From a virus, in the IMG/VR virus record IMGVR_UViG_3300025082_000087, positions 1-21,672 of that record: a DNA stretch of 21,672 bases; one strand, given 5' to 3'. This document shows, one piece after another, positions 20,401 through 21,672 of this stretch. Position 1 is the first letter of the stretch; the number at the start of each line of letters is the position of its first letter. The notes below the pieces were generated by a model. The model was given only the letters and a program-made list of their open reading frames with translations, was not told where the DNA came from and did no database searches. The position numbers were made by a program, and so were the translations under genes.

Positions 20401-21672
20401 CGCCATGGCGTACATCGACGGCTACGGCCGGGCCCTCGACCTTCATGTCCCCCGTGGGATCAAACAGCAGGCACGGATGGGTACCACCGTGGAGTCGCCG
20501 GTAGCCGGCCGGCGAACCGTGTTCGACGAGGTCCACGCCGAGGAGATCGCCAGGGCTTTTGAGGCGGCCCCCGTGAAGCCGACGGCGAAGCAGCGGCGGG
20601 CCACCCACCGGTCGTACCGCCGGTTCGTCAAAGAGATCGAAGCCCAATACGTCTTCATCCGTGACGACTTGGGCATCGAGATCATCGTGCAGGCCACCGA
20701 CCCGTACAGCTCACCGGGCGAGATGATGCGAGACATCAGAGACAACAAGACCCTGCGGGTCTGGTCTACCGAAACAACTGGGGCTCACCCTCTCATGTCG
20801 AACCGTGAGTACGACATGTTTCGAGCGGTCCACGACTTCTTCGGCCACGCCGGCCTCGGCAACACGTTCAATCGTCACGGCGAGGTGGTCGCCTATCTCA
20901 AGCATTCGCAGATGTTTTCCGAACTGGCCCGAGGGGCGTTGTTCACCGAAACGATGGCTCAGGCCAGCACCCTGATCCGGCGCAACGGGCCCCCACCACA
21001 AAAAGCGGTGCTAATGCCGCAACGCTTCTGGTCGAACGACACCCTGTTCAACGATCCGTCGCTGATGACAGGCTCCGATGTCGGCCGGCGCCTCGACGAC
21101 ATCTACAGGGAAGAGATCCTGGACCTGGTGGCGTACACCAACGGCGACCACGAAGCCCCCTACGGGTCGATTGCCGTGAACGAACACCACTACGTTGACC
21201 CGTCAGGCCGACGCCTCGTTCAGATTTCCCCGGACGCCGACCCTGGTGCATCCCATTCCGGCCGGGTGTATGTCATGGAGCACGACGGCTTGTGGTCCTA
21301 CATGTCGGACTCTGAGAGCCTTCGCCACTCCAGCCGTTCATCGTTAGCCCCACAGCATCTCCACAGGTTCACAGAAAGCAACGGTGCCATGTTCTGGGAC
21401 AACACCATCAAGGTGCTGAACTCTGATGCCGTCAAGTCCTGGGACGAATCCCGCCACCTGTTTGACGTGAAGGTCGACGTAAAGGTCGACGGGAAGGTCC
21501 GTCGACGTGCCCCGACCCACATCGCCATGTACGTCCCGGATGAAGGCACTGGCCTCCCCGAGGTCATGTACAACCAGCGGACCATCCCTGGCCGGCCATC
21601 ATCCAGGGTCGTGGTCTTGACCAGGACCGCCACGTCGGACTTCAAGCGGAGTGGAAACACCATCTCGATCGA
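17477..21672 (+). CDS. Giant virion-associated protein, at least 1398 aa, 3' end outside the window
   Basis: A GTG at 17477, two bases after the preceding stop, opens a frame with no stop to the window edge, with codon use like its neighbours. The N-terminal 120 residues include hydrophobic Gly/Ala-rich stretches. Residues about 700-760 contain V-V-Y-S-G-I-A-R-E-S. A compact His-rich motif, F-R-A-V-H-D-F-F-G-H-A-G (residues 1115-1126), followed by Y-L-K-H-S-Q-M-F-S, recalls a conserved block in large polyvalent phage proteins. It is probably an injected or internal head protein with one or more enzymatic domains; the activity is unknown. Confidence 0.72.
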   Translation, partial: MPGPVAALGTLPEEEQVVEEGAIGGLLDPIKEKGVLRGGLELAGMMVPGAITGSMAAERAKSDDAFTTEELFATLKDFAHEASFVTPGIGEVQGFRMGRELLSAPTDWLTKGLGALGVSALPLSAAGGAAHTMGVLGLPMRARVASLTPGVRSPKTADVVPVISRVTNPDDLSRLAGVTDTPIMAGGVIPTTSDTSQQLMVALNGVNNRFSEADRVTRLRTAILGGRIGTADQVDGFLIGLGDALSKRLPDYVRSITEPGMTPGIVRVSATGIELSKFDTMARRGLLSVEAGYADVGGLWARMKRGEVLSLDELNDLTAGVLEHAELTAAIAHPQMALLGDPRFAVVGIHLGGRNRGVSLAPVLFDGVAAGMLTEPQLVTRLEHISRHSPEATVTHMTEIMVKFWDDQVVPHMEELQTSGALGPNRLQAEPPTVGTAAVDWYRLAYADADSAAQFHGFNTDRVIGVASLTSAAQRWETNIDKAVAVLLYLRENPTAIAETLHAHMNDLGMKLAMPEARNIMALHAVPDKGIEGHFLAMLSDGKALKQPNFVLAIIHSSAEDSVKQASLAWAMSKGLIDATEADGLFRELGMTVPRVVDRHAINMAFGGSFDPAGSFSDFVYPLVGRALEAVSVAIGPQQVGGVTRFLSPSEVQAIMWVRWREWRGVTDRYKSVVAETGKEVRLPKLFIDGIGSNQVFDSRFMKWAGQPLPQNVVYSGIARESSGVFLTAEQLRGRHKPAARHSGQGRVTPGGLTSAGKTPEHTVALSMTEDGMFVVAPPGAIETQRNMYHSVGWTDAGQIMRPKVGAAVADIDVQLDLLNQAMRSRTEGTQGLTGHRIETAGHRAPLFEDGRHIGISAAKLAPDGSDRAIPGHNATVDLLTERGVNFTHQREPAHDGSASVWRHPNDPDVEYWSRAEVIKAGLNPDTLIPVVSKEPDRIRMILSFPDAQSMNRAMVILSEQRPHRALNLDISVQAAMAYIDGYGRALDLHVPRGIKQQARMGTTVESPVAGRRTVFDEVHAEEIARAFEAAPVKPTAKQRRATHRSYRRFVKEIEAQYVFIRDDLGIEIIVQATDPYSSPGEMMRDIRDNKTLRVWSTETTGAHPLMSNREYDMFRAVHDFFGHAGLGNTFNRHGEVVAYLKHSQMFSELARGALFTETMAQASTLIRRNGPPPQKAVLMPQRFWSNDTLFNDPSLMTGSDVGRRLDDIYREEILDLVAYTNGDHEAPYGSIAVNEHHYVDPSGRRLVQISPDADPGASHSGRVYVMEHDGLWSYMSDSESLRHSSRSSLAPQHLHRFTESNGAMFWDNTIKVLNSDAVKSWDESRHLFDVKVDVKVDGKVRRRAPTHIAMYVPDEGTGLPEVMYNQRTIPGRPSSRVVVLTRTATSDFKRSGNTISI

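Overview
The window is part of a double-stranded DNA tailed-phage genome or prophage with high GC content. It has tightly packed genes, many 1-8 base overlaps and GTG/TTG starts. An actinobacterial host is inferred from base composition and gene style; nothing in the sequence proves it.

Layout. (1) 1-5742, leftward: DNA metabolism. It reads from a helix-turn-helix (HTH) protein through a Cas4-type nuclease, a 200-aa protein, a DnaB-like helicase, four small proteins and a TOPRIM primase to two consecutive PD-(D/E)XK nucleases, the last cut by the window edge. A candidate promoter with inverted repeats lies at 5758-5803. (2) 5871-6792, leftward: lysis, with a small single-span membrane protein (holin candidate) and an amidase plus peptidoglycan-binding endolysin. 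(3) 6831-12270, leftward: an accessory operon of twelve small genes of unknown function, with a terminator at 6831-6888 and a candidate promoter at 12219-12247. (4) 12271-13096: a roughly 800-base non-coding divergent region with several strong inverted repeats. (5) 13097-21672, rightward: packaging and head genes. These are a large terminase with an N-terminal HTH, a small protein, the portal, a Pro-rich protein, and a reading frame of at least 1398 codons that runs off the window.

The striking part is region 3. Its first six gaps, counted from the promoter, each hold a sequence that folds as a complete hammerhead ribozyme. All have CUGANGA, GAAA and a GUC (once GGUC/CGGUC context) cleavage triplet, three helices and one predicted cleavage site. 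Five are type II. The first, in the operon leader, is type III, and its helix III pairs with all of the first gene's Shine-Dalgarno sequence. The next four gaps hold a different conserved structured RNA: a 5-7 bp stem closed directly by a 7-base-loop hairpin resembling a tRNA T-arm, then ACGAT, a compensating hairpin, and ACAGYAATAC. All ten elements lead into the same ribosome-binding leader, ACGAGGAGA.

The inferred picture is that one polycistronic early transcript is cut by its own ribozymes, and perhaps processed at the tRNA-like elements, into single-gene mRNAs. These would have a hairpin at each end, 5'-OH and 2',3'-cyclic-phosphate termini, and possibly the ability to circularise. This rests on sequence and secondary structure read by eye; no cleavage has been measured.
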